A stretch of DNA of 8,588 bases from Sulfurimonadaceae bacterium (GTDB taxonomy: Bacteria > Campylobacterota > Campylobacteria > Campylobacterales > Sulfurimonadaceae). Below are positions 1 through 6,434 of this stretch, piece after piece; positions within the stretch are counted from its first letter, which is position 1; the number at the start of each line of letters is the position of its first letter. The DNA is taken from the NCBI GenBank assembly GCA_026193155.1, contig JAPHSI010000091.1, positions 1 to 8,588 of the forward strand, written 5' to 3'. The position numbers and the translations under genes were made by a program. The notes under the pieces are model-generated. The model worked only from the letters and a program-made list of their open reading frames with translations, was not told where the DNA came from and made no database searches.

Positions 1-25
1 AGAAAAAATTAAAAATATTAAAAAA

Positions 26-403
26 TTATACATCTGCTATACCTGGGCATTCATCTTTAAGTTCTCTAGTCCTAGTTTTAAAATAATCCCAAAACGGAAA
101 AGTTCTGCACTGAGTTGGTCTTGCTTCATATATTGAACATCCGTTTATTTTCTCATCATAAAAAATACACTCATGATTATCGCCGTTTATTCTTTCTTTA
201 ATAGAATGTTTATACCCTTTTTTAAAAAGATACTTTTCTACTAATTCTTTCATCTCAATATCTAAATATTCACAAATAGCCGTAGCTTCTGTTTTGGTGA
301 CATATATATAACCACTCTCACCTCTACAGCATCTTGCCTCACATTCATTACAAGCATCTTGGTTAAAGCTAAAGTTAAATCCATCTTTTTTTATAATTGA
401 CAT
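26..403 (-). CDS. YkgJ-family cysteine-cluster protein (putative metal-binding, UPF0153-like)
   Basis: Small 125-residue soluble protein with nine cysteines in the YkgJ/UPF0153 arrangement. A CxxCxxxCC cluster lies at residues 18-26 (C18, C21, C25, C26). A second block has C79, C89 and C99, with the typical IYEARPTQCR and FPFW signatures at about 91-104, and C119 is near the C-terminus. The family is described as zinc- or iron-chelating, but a specific reaction is not established, so I assign only probable metal or Fe-S binding. The ATG at 403 lies inside the end of the upstream methyltransferase gene (13-bp overlap, different frame), so the two are very likely co-transcribed and translationally coupled. 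The Shine-Dalgarno is weak, which fits coupling. No signal peptide or membrane segment is visible. Downstream (1-25) there is only A/T-rich sequence up to the window edge. The family call is firm; the function is unknown. Confidence 0.87.
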   Translation of the reverse strand: MSIIKKDGFNFSFNQDACNECEARCCRGESGYIYVTKTEATAICEYLDIEMKELVEKYLFKKGYKHSIKERINGDNHECIFYDEKINGCSIYEARPTQCRTFPFWDYFKTRTRELKDECPGIADV

Positions 404-1086
404 TTTATACTCTGTGTACCTGCTTTTTTATATATCTCTTTAGCTTTTTGAGAAAACTCATCACTCTCAAAACTTATAAAAGGCTCATGAACCTTCATTA
501 AGGAGTTTGAACCGTTTCTTGCATGCACCATAACTATAGATGCAGGCCTGTTTATTTTAGGATGTACAAACTGCACATCTACTATCTTCATCTTAACTTT
601 CGCAAGTTCTGCACATATCTCACCAAAGTGCAGAGCATCATAACAAAATATAAAATGTGACTTTGGTTTTAATACCTGTGATACCTTTTTGAAAAACTTA
701 TCTAAAGGTAGGTTGATATTATAGCGTGCATTAAACAACATATCGTTATCACTTTTTGTACTTTTAGAATGATAAAACGGTGGATTAGAAACTATATAAT
801 CGTACTTTTTTTCAAATTCATATTCAATAAAGTCACCATGGTATAGTTTATACTCTATATTATTATCTTTTGCATTTTTAGATGCATACTTTAAAAATTC
901 TTCTTGTTTCTCAATCGCTTCAAGTTTTATTTTATCATTATTTTTTGCACATAAAAGCCCAACTATTCCGCTACCGGCTCCTATATCAAGCATATCACCT
1001 TTGGGATTAAAAGAGTCTATAAAGTCATATAAAAATACAGAATCACTGTTAAAACAGTACCCTGATTCAGGCTGACATAGAACCAT
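391..1086 (-). CDS. SAM-dependent N6-adenine methyltransferase, TrmN6-like (tRNA1(Val) A37 family)
   Basis: A 231-residue class I methyltransferase. Motif I, the SAM-binding loop DIGAGSGIVGLL, is at residues 34-45. An acidic motif-II region (EAIEKQ) is at 56-61. The catalytic NPPF signature of N6-adenine and related amino methyltransferases is at 101-104, followed by YHS. The N-terminus QPESGYCFNSDSVFL resembles the start of COG4123/TrmN6 proteins (E. coli YfiC is about 245 residues), which methylate A37 of tRNA1(Val). The RNA substrate is inferred from family; a protein-methylating role is less likely. The ATG at 1086 has a good Shine-Dalgarno (AGAGGAGA, 1091-1098) four bases upstream. A TATAAT box at 1120-1115 on this strand would give a leader of about 20 nt. 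It is the first gene of a two-gene unit with the YkgJ-family gene and is divergent from kdsB. Confidence 0.85.
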   Translation of the reverse strand: MVLCQPESGYCFNSDSVFLYDFIDSFNPKGDMLDIGAGSGIVGLLCAKNNDKIKLEAIEKQEEFLKYASKNAKDNNIEYKLYHGDFIEYEFEKKYDYIVSNPPFYHSKSTKSDNDMLFNARYNINLPLDKFFKKVSQVLKPKSHFIFCYDALHFGEICAELAKVKMKIVDVQFVHPKINRPASIVMVHARNGSNSLMKVHEPFISFESDEFSQKAKEIYKKAGTQSIKCQL

Positions 1087-1102
1087 TTAATCTCCTCTTT
1101 GA

Positions 1103-1120
1103 TATAATAGCAGTATTATA
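1103..1120. promoter_or_regulatory. Divergent, symmetric -10 boxes for kdsB (+) and the methyltransferase gene (-)
   Basis: In the 49-bp gap, TATAAT at 1103-1108 on the plus strand and TATAAT at 1120-1115 on the minus strand form an inverted repeat with a 6-bp spacer. Each box lies 25-30 bp from the start codon it would serve, giving short leaders of about 20 nt. No convincing -35 is seen, as is usual for campylobacterotal vegetative promoters. The assignment is from position and consensus only. Confidence 0.55.
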
Positions 1121-1135
1121 TCCAAAGGCTATTAA

Positions 1136-1852
1136 ATGATAATTATTCCTGCACGTCTTGCATCTACTAGATTTCCACAAAAAGTTTTAGCAGATATAGG
1201 AGGACTACCTATGGTAGTTCGTACAGCTAGAAAAGTTCAACATTTAGACCGTGTTGTTGTAGCAGCAGATGATGAAAAAATAATCTCTGTTTGTAAAGAG
1301 TATGGAATTGAAGCAAAATTGACATCCACAACACATAAGAGTGGAACTGACCGTATAAACGAATGTGCAAATATTGCAGGTGTTGAAGATGATGAGCTTA
1401 TTATTAACGTACAAGCAGATGAACCTTTTATTGAAACAGAGGTTGTCGAAAAACTAATTGAAAGATTAAAATCTCTTCAAGAAAAAAAAGAAGAATTTAT
1501 CATGGGTAGTTGTTACAATGCTATAAATGCTGAAGCTGCAGAAGACCCAAACTTAGTTAAAGTAGTCTTAGATGACGCTGATAATGCTATATATTTTTCA
1601 CGTTCACTCATTCCATATAATCGTGGTGGCGGAGCTACATACTATGGTCATATAGGTATTTACGGATTTAGTAAAAAATCTCTTCAAGAGTTTTGTGGAT
1701 TAAATGATGCACCAATAGAAGATATTGAAAAACTTGAGCAGCTCCGCGCCATATACCATGGTAAAAAAATATCTATGGTAAAAGTAGCATCTACAGGATT
1801 TGGCATAGATACAAAAGAGGATTTAGAAAAAGCGATAGAGATATTTTTATAA
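1136..1852 (+). CDS. kdsB: 3-deoxy-manno-octulosonate cytidylyltransferase (CMP-Kdo synthetase)
   Basis: A 238-residue cytosolic enzyme that activates Kdo with CTP to CMP-Kdo plus pyrophosphate, the donor for adding Kdo to lipid A in lipopolysaccharide synthesis. The nucleotide-binding N-terminus MIIIPARLASTRFPQKVL is at residues 1-18. GTDRINE is at 70-76, and NVQADEPFI at 91-99 contains the Mg-binding aspartate D95. The C-terminal FGIDTKEDLEKA is also typical. Length is close to the usual 240-250 (E. coli about 248), so the gene is complete. The ATG at 1136 gives the canonical family N-terminus. AAAGG at 1124-1128 is the ribosome binding site, seven bases upstream. The gene stands alone on this strand, diverging from the methyltransferase gene and converging on cheR with 8 bp between stop codons. 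Its presence implies a Gram-negative cell with Kdo-containing LPS. Nothing is odd in the reading frame. Confidence 0.96.
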   Translation: MIIIPARLASTRFPQKVLADIGGLPMVVRTARKVQHLDRVVVAADDEKIISVCKEYGIEAKLTSTTHKSGTDRINECANIAGVEDDELIINVQADEPFIETEVVEKLIERLKSLQEKKEEFIMGSCYNAINAEAAEDPNLVKVVLDDADNAIYFSRSLIPYNRGGGATYYGHIGIYGFSKKSLQEFCGLNDAPIEDIEKLEQLRAIYHGKKISMVKVASTGFGIDTKEDLEKAIEIFL

Positions 1853-1864
1853 TATTATCTCTAT
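1835..1864. terminator. Possible bidirectional terminator between convergent kdsB and cheR
   Basis: A perfect 9-bp inverted repeat, ATAGAGATA at 1835-1843 and TATCTCTAT at 1856-1864, has a 12-nt loop. It overlaps the end of kdsB and the stop codon of cheR. On the minus strand it is followed within three bases by a run of five T; on the plus strand by only three T. The stem is A/T-rich and the loop long, so it may be weak. Placement between converging genes is the main support. Confidence 0.4.
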
Positions 1865-2691
1865 TTAGTATACATAAGTGTATTATTAATCTTTTTTGAA
1901 TTAAATACAGAGACTATCCTGTTCATATTTTCTGCATGTCCCAAAAATATGCAACCATTCTCGTTTAACATATTGTAAAAAGTCATAACAACCTCTTTTC
2001 TGGAAGAATCGTCAAAGTATATAAGCATATTTCTTGAAAAAATAATGTCAAATTTTCCTAATTCCAGCATTTTATTTTTATCAAAAACATTCACAACTTT
2101 AAATTGAACCTTAGCACTTAGCTTATCACTTATTTTATAGCCAATATCTATTTTTTCAAACCAAGTATTTAAAAGTTCTTTTGGTATAGATTGAACCGAT
2201 CTTTCTGAAAATAAACCTTTTTTAGCTTTATCGATTATCATTGAATCAATATCTATTCCCACTATCTCTATATCTCTTTTATATGGCAGTGGATATTTTT
2301 GAATAATATGAAGTAGTATAGAGTACGGTTCCTCTCCACTCGAACACGGAGAAGACAAGATTCTTATCGGTTTACCTTTTTCCAACTTATCATCAAGTTC
2401 CGGTAAAACATGCTTTACAAGAGTTTCAAACTGATTGTTTTCTCTATAAAAATATGTTTCATTAACGGTTATGTAATTTATGAGAGACTGAAATTCCTGG
2501 GAACTAAAGTCATCAAAACGAAGTTTATAAAAATACTTTTTAAAACTATCCATATCTAAAGACAAAACTCTTTTCTCAATATATTTTGCCAACTTTTCAT
2601 AGTGTTTATCTTTATCAAGATATATGCCGCTTTTGCGATATATAAACTCTTGCAGGTTTTCAAAATTATCTTTTGATAAAATGTAAGACAT
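1861..2691 (-). CDS. cheR: Chemotaxis protein methyltransferase CheR
   Basis: A 276-residue SAM-dependent enzyme that methylates glutamates in the cytoplasmic domains of chemoreceptors, working against CheB in sensory adaptation. The helical CheR N-domain spans about residues 1-75. TVNETYFYRE at 75-84 precedes the catalytic domain. SAM motif I is a PCSSGEEPYS variant (115-124) of the usual CSTGEEPYS. GIDID (145-149), SRNMLIYFD (219-227) and LGHAEN (250-255) are the other family signatures. There is no TPR or receiver extension, so this is the plain single-unit form. The ATG at 2691 has AAGGG-type Shine-Dalgarno sequence (about 2700-2706) at the end of cheB. The 15-bp gap after cheB makes a cheB-cheR operon, as in Campylobacter. 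The 3' end nearly touches convergent kdsB. Confidence 0.95.
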   Translation of the reverse strand: MSYILSKDNFENLQEFIYRKSGIYLDKDKHYEKLAKYIEKRVLSLDMDSFKKYFYKLRFDDFSSQEFQSLINYITVNETYFYRENNQFETLVKHVLPELDDKLEKGKPIRILSSPCSSGEEPYSILLHIIQKYPLPYKRDIEIVGIDIDSMIIDKAKKGLFSERSVQSIPKELLNTWFEKIDIGYKISDKLSAKVQFKVVNVFDKNKMLELGKFDIIFSRNMLIYFDDSSRKEVVMTFYNMLNENGCIFLGHAENMNRIVSVFNSKKINNTLMYTK

Positions 2692-2706
2692 GCATAATTC
2701 CCTTTT

Positions 2707-3291
2707 TTAATTTAGCTCTAAAATCTTTTTTACAATATCTTCAAAATCTAGCTGTTCACTCACACCATCATTTTCAAATGCAACTTTTGGCATCCCATAA
2801 ACAGTAGCACTATTTTGACTCTCTCCAATAGTATATCCACCGCTTTTTTTTATTTCCACCATACCTTTAGCTCCATCATCGCCGATTCCACTAAGCAATA
2901 TAGCTATTATATTCTTTGGGTCAAATATATTTAATGCACTTAACATCATCTCATCTATACTTGGTTGAAACTGACTTAAACCCATATTTTTCTCTTCACT
3001 AACAACTATATTTCCATCCGAGTCTTTTGAAAAGTGCATATGGACACCACCTCTTACCAAATAGATACTTGAAGATAATATTTTCATATTATGTTTAGTT
3101 TCATAAACATTTAGTGAACTCATTCTATCAAGTCTTTGTGCAAATGTAGTTAAAAATGATTCAGACATATGTTGCACTATACATAGAGTGTGTTTATAGT
3201 CTGAAGGAAGTGACGAACAAATTTTTTCAATTAACCTAGGACCGCCTGTAGAAGCACCGATTAAAATGATTTTTTTATCTAAATTTTTCAT
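2707..3291 (-). CDS. cheB: CheB-type chemoreceptor methylesterase domain, no receiver domain
   Basis: A 194-residue protein corresponding to the catalytic C-terminal half of CheB, which removes methyl groups from (and in some species deamidates) chemoreceptor glutamine/glutamate sites. The catalytic triad is visible: S14 in GASTGGP, H41 in VQHM and D139 in GIGDDGA. SQFQPSIDEMM (106-116) and the Gly-rich RGG loop are also typical. The protein begins almost directly at the catalytic domain. The phosphoacceptor receiver domain of E. coli-type CheB (about 350 residues) is absent, and no receiver is encoded just upstream. Stand-alone CheB is also known in C. jejuni, so this is probably lineage-normal rather than a truncation. 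The start at 3291 lacks a clear Shine-Dalgarno but gives the expected N-terminus KKIILIGASTGG. A weak TATACT box at 3350-3345 could serve as the operon promoter. Confidence 0.93.
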   Translation of the reverse strand: MKNLDKKIILIGASTGGPRLIEKICSSLPSDYKHTLCIVQHMSESFLTTFAQRLDRMSSLNVYETKHNMKILSSSIYLVRGGVHMHFSKDSDGNIVVSEEKNMGLSQFQPSIDEMMLSALNIFDPKNIIAILLSGIGDDGAKGMVEIKKSGGYTIGESQNSATVYGMPKVAFENDGVSEQLDFEDIVKKILELN

Positions 3292-3372
3292 TTATCATAA
3301 GAATACAGTTAGAACACTGAAAGTAAATTAAATATAAATTAAATAGTATATTTTTTTGAAGATTTTAGAAGA

Positions 3373-3397
3373 TTAAAAGCCTATTATAGGCTTTTAA
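3373..3397 (-). terminator. Intrinsic terminator of rpsO
   Basis: A perfect 11-bp stem, TTAAAAGCCTA at 3373-3383 and TAGGCTTTTAA at 3387-3397, with a 3-nt loop, starts 15 bp after the rpsO stop codon. The A-run/GC core/T-run layout is that of a rho-independent terminator, with the T tract forming part of the stem. Its symmetry would let it work in both directions. It separates rpsO from cheB-cheR. Confidence 0.8.
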
Positions 3398-3411
3398 CTA
3401 AAAAGAGGAGA

Positions 3412-3687
3412 TTATATATTATCTCTTATATTTAAGCTTTCTACTAAGTTAGCATAAGCTTCTTTGTTTGTTTTTTTGAAATATTTCATCAAACGACGAC
3501 GTTGACCAACTAATTTTAGTAGACCTAGTCTTGATGAGTGATCTTTTTTGAATATTTTTAAGTGCTCAGTTAACTCTGCAATTCTTGTTGTTAAAAGTGC
3601 AATTTGTACTTCACTTGAACCTGTGTCGCCTTCTGAGCGACCATATTTCGCGATAATCTCTTGTTTTTTCGCCGAATCTAAAGCCAT
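3412..3687 (-). CDS. rpsO: 30S ribosomal protein S15
   Basis: A 91-residue small-subunit primary binding protein that binds the 16S rRNA central domain and contributes to subunit bridging. The sequence shows the S15 hallmarks: MALDSAKKQEIIAKYGRSEG at the N-terminus, DTGSSEVQIALLTTRI at 20-35, then HLKIFKKDHSSRLGLLKLVG and QRRRLMKYFKK. Length fits the family (E. coli 89). The frame is open further upstream to an ATG at 3729, but I chose 3687. Family members begin at MALDS, and a strong AGGAGG (3693-3698) sits five bases before it. The extra 14 residues are unlike any S15. Transcription probably starts near 3745 from the TATAAT at 3757-3752, giving a leader of about 58 nt that contains a palindrome. 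The gene ends at a strong terminator and is monocistronic here. Confidence 0.97.
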   Translation of the reverse strand: MALDSAKKQEIIAKYGRSEGDTGSSEVQIALLTTRIAELTEHLKIFKKDHSSRLGLLKLVGQRRRLMKYFKKTNKEAYANLVESLNIRDNI

Positions 3688-3692
3688 AATAG

Positions 3693-3698
3693 CCTCCT
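3693..3698 (-). promoter_or_regulatory. Shine-Dalgarno of rpsO (decides the start)
   Basis: AGGAGG on the minus strand lies five bases before the ATG at 3687. It is the strongest ribosome binding site in the window and supports the 3687 start over the longer open frame beginning at 3729. Confidence 0.85.
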
Positions 3699-3723
3699 GA
3701 ATGGTAATATAAATTTTAACCAA

Positions 3724-3737
3724 TTGCATATATGCAA
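3724..3737. repeat. 14-bp perfect palindrome in the rpsO leader
   Basis: TTGCATATATGCAA reads the same on both strands. It lies downstream of the predicted rpsO -10 box and about 37 bp before its ATG, so it would be in the 5' untranslated RNA. There it could fold as a 5-bp hairpin with a TATA loop. It could be a repressor operator or part of a leader RNA structure; neither is shown. Confidence 0.6.
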
Positions 3738-3751
3738 AAAGTTGAGATGAA

Positions 3752-3757
3752 ATTATA
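3752..3757 (-). promoter_or_regulatory. rpsO: -10 box of rpsO
   Basis: A consensus TATAAT on the minus strand in the context AGCTATAATTT lies about 65 bp before the chosen ATG. Upstream A/T-rich sequence replaces a clear -35, as is usual in Campylobacterota. The predicted transcription start is near 3745. Confidence 0.7.
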
Positions 3758-3801
3758 GCTAAATATTTATAATTATTGATAATAAATTCAATTTCTTTAG
3801 C

Positions 3802-3807
3802 TATAAT
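3802..3807 (+). promoter_or_regulatory. -10 box of the Rrf2 - flhA - DHH operon
   Basis: A consensus TATAAT in the context AGCTATAATTT is identical to the rpsO core. Transcription would begin near 3814, leaving a leader of about 22 nt before the ATG at 3836. This argues against translation from the upstream ATG at 3776. I see no sigma54 or FliA-type promoter ahead of flhA in this gap. Confidence 0.7.
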
Positions 3808-3835
3808 TTACAAAAAATATAATAAAAGATTTGAG

Positions 3836-4237
3836 ATGTTAATTACAAAAGCAAGTGAATATGCGATTTTATCACTAATAGTACTATCCAGCAAGCAAGA
3901 GCCTCAAGATAGTGAGTCTCTTTCACGTGAACTAACAATTCCAAAAAGCTTTTTAGCAAAAATCCTTCAATCTTTGGCTAAAGAGGGTATTCTTGTTTCG
4001 TACCGCGGAGCTAACGGTGGATTTGCGCTAGCTAAAAAAACGGATGAGATAGATATGCTGAGTGTTATGAGTGCAGTTGAAGGAAAAATACCTGCTGTAT
4101 TTGATTGTGCAACTTCAATAGCCGATTGTCCTTCTGATAAAGCAAGTGTATGCTCTATTTGGCCTTTTTTAAATAAGCTCCAAGGCAAAATTGATAGTTT
4201 TTTATCAGAACTAACATTAGCAGATATTTTAGAGTAA
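3836..4237 (+). CDS. Rrf2-family transcriptional regulator with three-cysteine (probable Fe-S) site
   Basis: A 133-residue winged-helix DNA-binding protein of the Rrf2 family (IscR, NsrR and CymR relatives). It opens with the family signature MLITKASEYAILSLIVL. The helix-turn-helix recognition part is IPKSFLAKILQSLAKEGIL (35-53), and the wing is YRGANGGFALAK (56-67). Cysteines C91, C98 and C106 (spacing CX6CX7C) occupy the place where IscR and NsrR bind a cluster, so sensing of iron, sulfur, oxygen or NO through an Fe-S cluster is a reasonable inference. The frame is open back to an ATG at 3776, but the 20 extra residues do not look like Rrf2 and lie partly upstream of the predicted transcript start; I chose 3836. 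The Shine-Dalgarno is weak. It is followed after 4 bp by flhA, as I recall for C. jejuni. The exact member and regulon cannot be told. Confidence 0.9.
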   Translation: MLITKASEYAILSLIVLSSKQEPQDSESLSRELTIPKSFLAKILQSLAKEGILVSYRGANGGFALAKKTDEIDMLSVMSAVEGKIPAVFDCATSIADCPSDKASVCSIWPFLNKLQGKIDSFLSELTLADILE

Positions 4238-4241
4238 AGAT

Positions 4242-6425
4242 TTGGCAAAAAAACTAACTACAAGACAGAAAGTTGGAACTACATTAAACTTTTTACTAGG
4301 TCAAAAAGATCTAAGTGTTGTAGTTTTCGTTATAGCTATAATGGCTATAATTATAGTACCTTTACCATCGGGTGCATTAGACTTTTTTCTAACTATTTCA
4401 TTATCAATAGCTGTTTTGATTATATTGATATCATTATATGTCCCAAAACCCACTGATTTAACAACTTTTCCTACATTAATACTTATTGTTACATTATTCA
4501 GACTTGCTTTAAATATTGCTACAACAAGAATGATACTTAGTCATGGACATGAGGGTCCAGATGCTGTAAGTAGCATTATTTCGAGTTTCGGTGATTTTGT
4601 TGTCGGTGGAAATTTTGTTATAGGTATTATTGTATTTTCTATTTTAGTTTTAATAAACTTTATGGTTATTACAAAAGGTTCTACAAGGGTTGCAGAAGTT
4701 GGTGCTAGATTTGTACTTGACTCTATGCCTGGTAAACAGATGGCTGTAGATGCCGATTTAAATGCAGGTCTTATTGATGATGCCGAGGCAAAAAGACGCC
4801 GTGCAGAAATACTTCAAGATGCAAACTTTTATGGAGCTATGGACGGGTCTAGTAAATTCGTAAAAGGTGATGCAGTTGCCGGTATTATAATTACTCTTAT
4901 AAATATTATCGGTGGCTTTTTAATAGGTGTATTTCAGCATAATATGAGTGTAAGTGACTCTGCTGCAACTTTTACACTTTTAACCATAGGTGATGGACTT
5001 GTTGGTCAAATTCCAGCTCTTATAGTATCTACTGCTACGGGTATTATGATTACTAGAAGTTCAAGTGACGGTGACAACTTCGCTGAGGGTACAATAAACC
5101 AAATGATAGGTAATTCTAAAATACTTATCATTGTTGGTCTTATAATGATTCTTTTTGCTCTTGTTCCTGGTCTTCCAACCGCTTCTATGGGTCTTGTTGG
5201 TATTCTTTTTTCACTTCTTGGATGGGCAATATACAAATATGAAAAAGGTGAACTTAGCATACTTGATGTCGAAAATGTTCTCTCTAAGGGTTCAAAAGAG
5301 ATGCAAGACAATCAACAAGAAGTTCTTAAACCTAAGAAAACACAAGAAGAGATTGCAAAAGAGGAAGAGACTGCTCTTGAGGATATATTAAAAGTAGAGA
5401 TGCTAGAGCTTACTTTAGGTTATCAACTTATCAAACTTGCAGATAATAACCAAGGTGGGGACTTACTAGAACGCATCCGTTCAATGAGACGAAAAATTGC
5501 TTCTGATTTTGGCTTTTTAATGCCTCAGGTTCGTATACGTGACAACTTGCATCTTGAACCACAACAATATCAGATACTTTTAAAAGGAGTATCTATAGGC
5601 GATGGAACTATACAACCGGATAAGTTTTTAGCTATGGATAGCGGGATGGCTACAGGTGAAATCGAAGGTGAAGCGACAAAAGAGCCTGCATTTGGACTAG
5701 ATGCATTATGGATAGACCCGTCTGATAAAGAGGATGCTATTATTAACGGATATACTGTAGTTGACCCATCAACCGTTATCTCTACTCATATGAGTGAACT
5801 TGTTAAGAAAAATGCGGAAGACTTACTTACTCGTCAAGAAGTTCAAGCACTTATTGACAAAATTAAAAATGATTTCCCAGTTATTGTGGATGATGTTCTT
5901 AAAGTAGCACCTATTGGATTAATCCAACGAATCCTAAAATCTCTACTGCATGAGAAAATACCACTTAAAGATATGCTTAGTATTTTAGAAACTATAGCAG
6001 ATGTATCTGAGTATACAAAAAATGTAGAGTTTATTACAGAACAAGTACGTGCAAGATTATCTCGTACAATTACACAGATGTACTCCAGTGATGACGGTGT
6101 TATAAGACTACTTACATTTGATACATCTAGTGAGCAAATGATGCTTGAGAAGTCTCAAGAGCAAGATGGAGTTAGAAACCTTATGCTTAACGTAGGTGAT
6201 ATTAATGCCCTTATTCAAGCTACAAGTGCCAAAGCAACCGAGCTTTTACAAAATGGTGTATCTCCTGTAATCGTAATAGTTGATCCAGCTCTAAGAAAAG
6301 GTATATCTGAGATATTTGAGAGATTTTCTTTAGATGTAATCACACTCTCACATGCTGAGATAGATTCAAATGCAACTTTTGAAGTTCTTGGATCAATATC
6401 AATTACAAACACACCTGAACAATAA
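4242..6425 (+). CDS. flhA: Flagellar biosynthesis protein FlhA (export gate of the flagellar type III system)
   Basis: A 727-residue inner-membrane protein that forms the nonameric ring of the flagellar export gate and docks chaperone-substrate complexes. About eight hydrophobic segments lie within residues 23-333. The FHIPEP-family signature region STRVAEVGARFVLDSMPGKQ is at about 147-166. FVKGDAVAG near 206-214 contains the conserved aspartate (D210) that aligns with Salmonella D208. A charged linker (about 345-382, rich in K/E/Q) precedes the large cytoplasmic domain (about 383-727) that binds export substrates. Length is slightly above Salmonella FlhA (692), normal for Campylobacterota. 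The start is TTG at 4242 giving MAKKLT, only 4 bp after the Rrf2 stop, with weak AAAGA as ribosome binding site; translation is probably coupled. The other flagellar genes are not in the window. Confidence 0.97.
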   Translation: MAKKLTTRQKVGTTLNFLLGQKDLSVVVFVIAIMAIIIVPLPSGALDFFLTISLSIAVLIILISLYVPKPTDLTTFPTLILIVTLFRLALNIATTRMILSHGHEGPDAVSSIISSFGDFVVGGNFVIGIIVFSILVLINFMVITKGSTRVAEVGARFVLDSMPGKQMAVDADLNAGLIDDAEAKRRRAEILQDANFYGAMDGSSKFVKGDAVAGIIITLINIIGGFLIGVFQHNMSVSDSAATFTLLTIGDGLVGQIPALIVSTATGIMITRSSSDGDNFAEGTINQMIGNSKILIIVGLIMILFALVPGLPTASMGLVGILFSLLGWAIYKYEKGELSILDVENVLSKGSKEMQDNQQEVLKPKKTQEEIAKEEETALEDILKVEMLELTLGYQLIKLADNNQGGDLLERIRSMRRKIASDFGFLMPQVRIRDNLHLEPQQYQILLKGVSIGDGTIQPDKFLAMDSGMATGEIEGEATKEPAFGLDALWIDPSDKEDAIINGYTVVDPSTVISTHMSELVKKNAEDLLTRQEVQALIDKIKNDFPVIVDDVLKVAPIGLIQRILKSLLHEKIPLKDMLSILETIADVSEYTKNVEFITEQVRARLSRTITQMYSSDDGVIRLLTFDTSSEQMMLEKSQEQDGVRNLMLNVGDINALIQATSAKATELLQNGVSPVIVIVDPALRKGISEIFERFSLDVITLSHAEIDSNATFEVLGSISITNTPEQ

Positions 6426-6428
6426 GGA
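6424..6428 (+). promoter_or_regulatory. Shine-Dalgarno of the DHH gene, overlapping the flhA stop
   Basis: AAGGA, sharing bases with the flhA stop codon, lies six bases before the TTG at 6435. It supports that non-ATG start and coupling of the two genes. Confidence 0.65.
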
Positions 6429-6434
6429 AACGAT

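Larger units (their letters stand above)
3750..3809. repeat. 14-bp inverted repeat framing the rpsO/Rrf2 divergent promoters
   Basis: AAATTATAGCTAAA at 3750-3763 is the exact reverse complement of TTTAGCTATAATTT at 3796-3809, with 32 bp of A/T-rich sequence between. Each arm carries one outward-facing TATAAT box, so the repeat amounts to two identical promoter cores in divergent orientation. Confidence 0.8.

Noticed and set aside
1..25. A/T-rich tail after the YkgJ-family gene as a terminator
   Set aside because: There is a T-rich run on the minus strand, but no G/C-containing hairpin is visible before the window ends.
3688..3729. Longer rpsO reading frame starting at the ATG at 3729
   Set aside because: The 14 extra residues do not match S15, the ATG lies inside the palindrome, and a strong AGGAGG precedes the ATG at 3687.
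3776..3835. Longer Rrf2 reading frame starting at 3776
   Set aside because: The extension contains the TATAAT box and lies largely upstream of the expected transcript start. The family N-terminus MLITKASEYA begins at 3836.
5006..5391. Open frames on both strands inside flhA
   Set aside because: They are shadows of the flhA coding frame, lack their own start signals and have no recognisable protein features.
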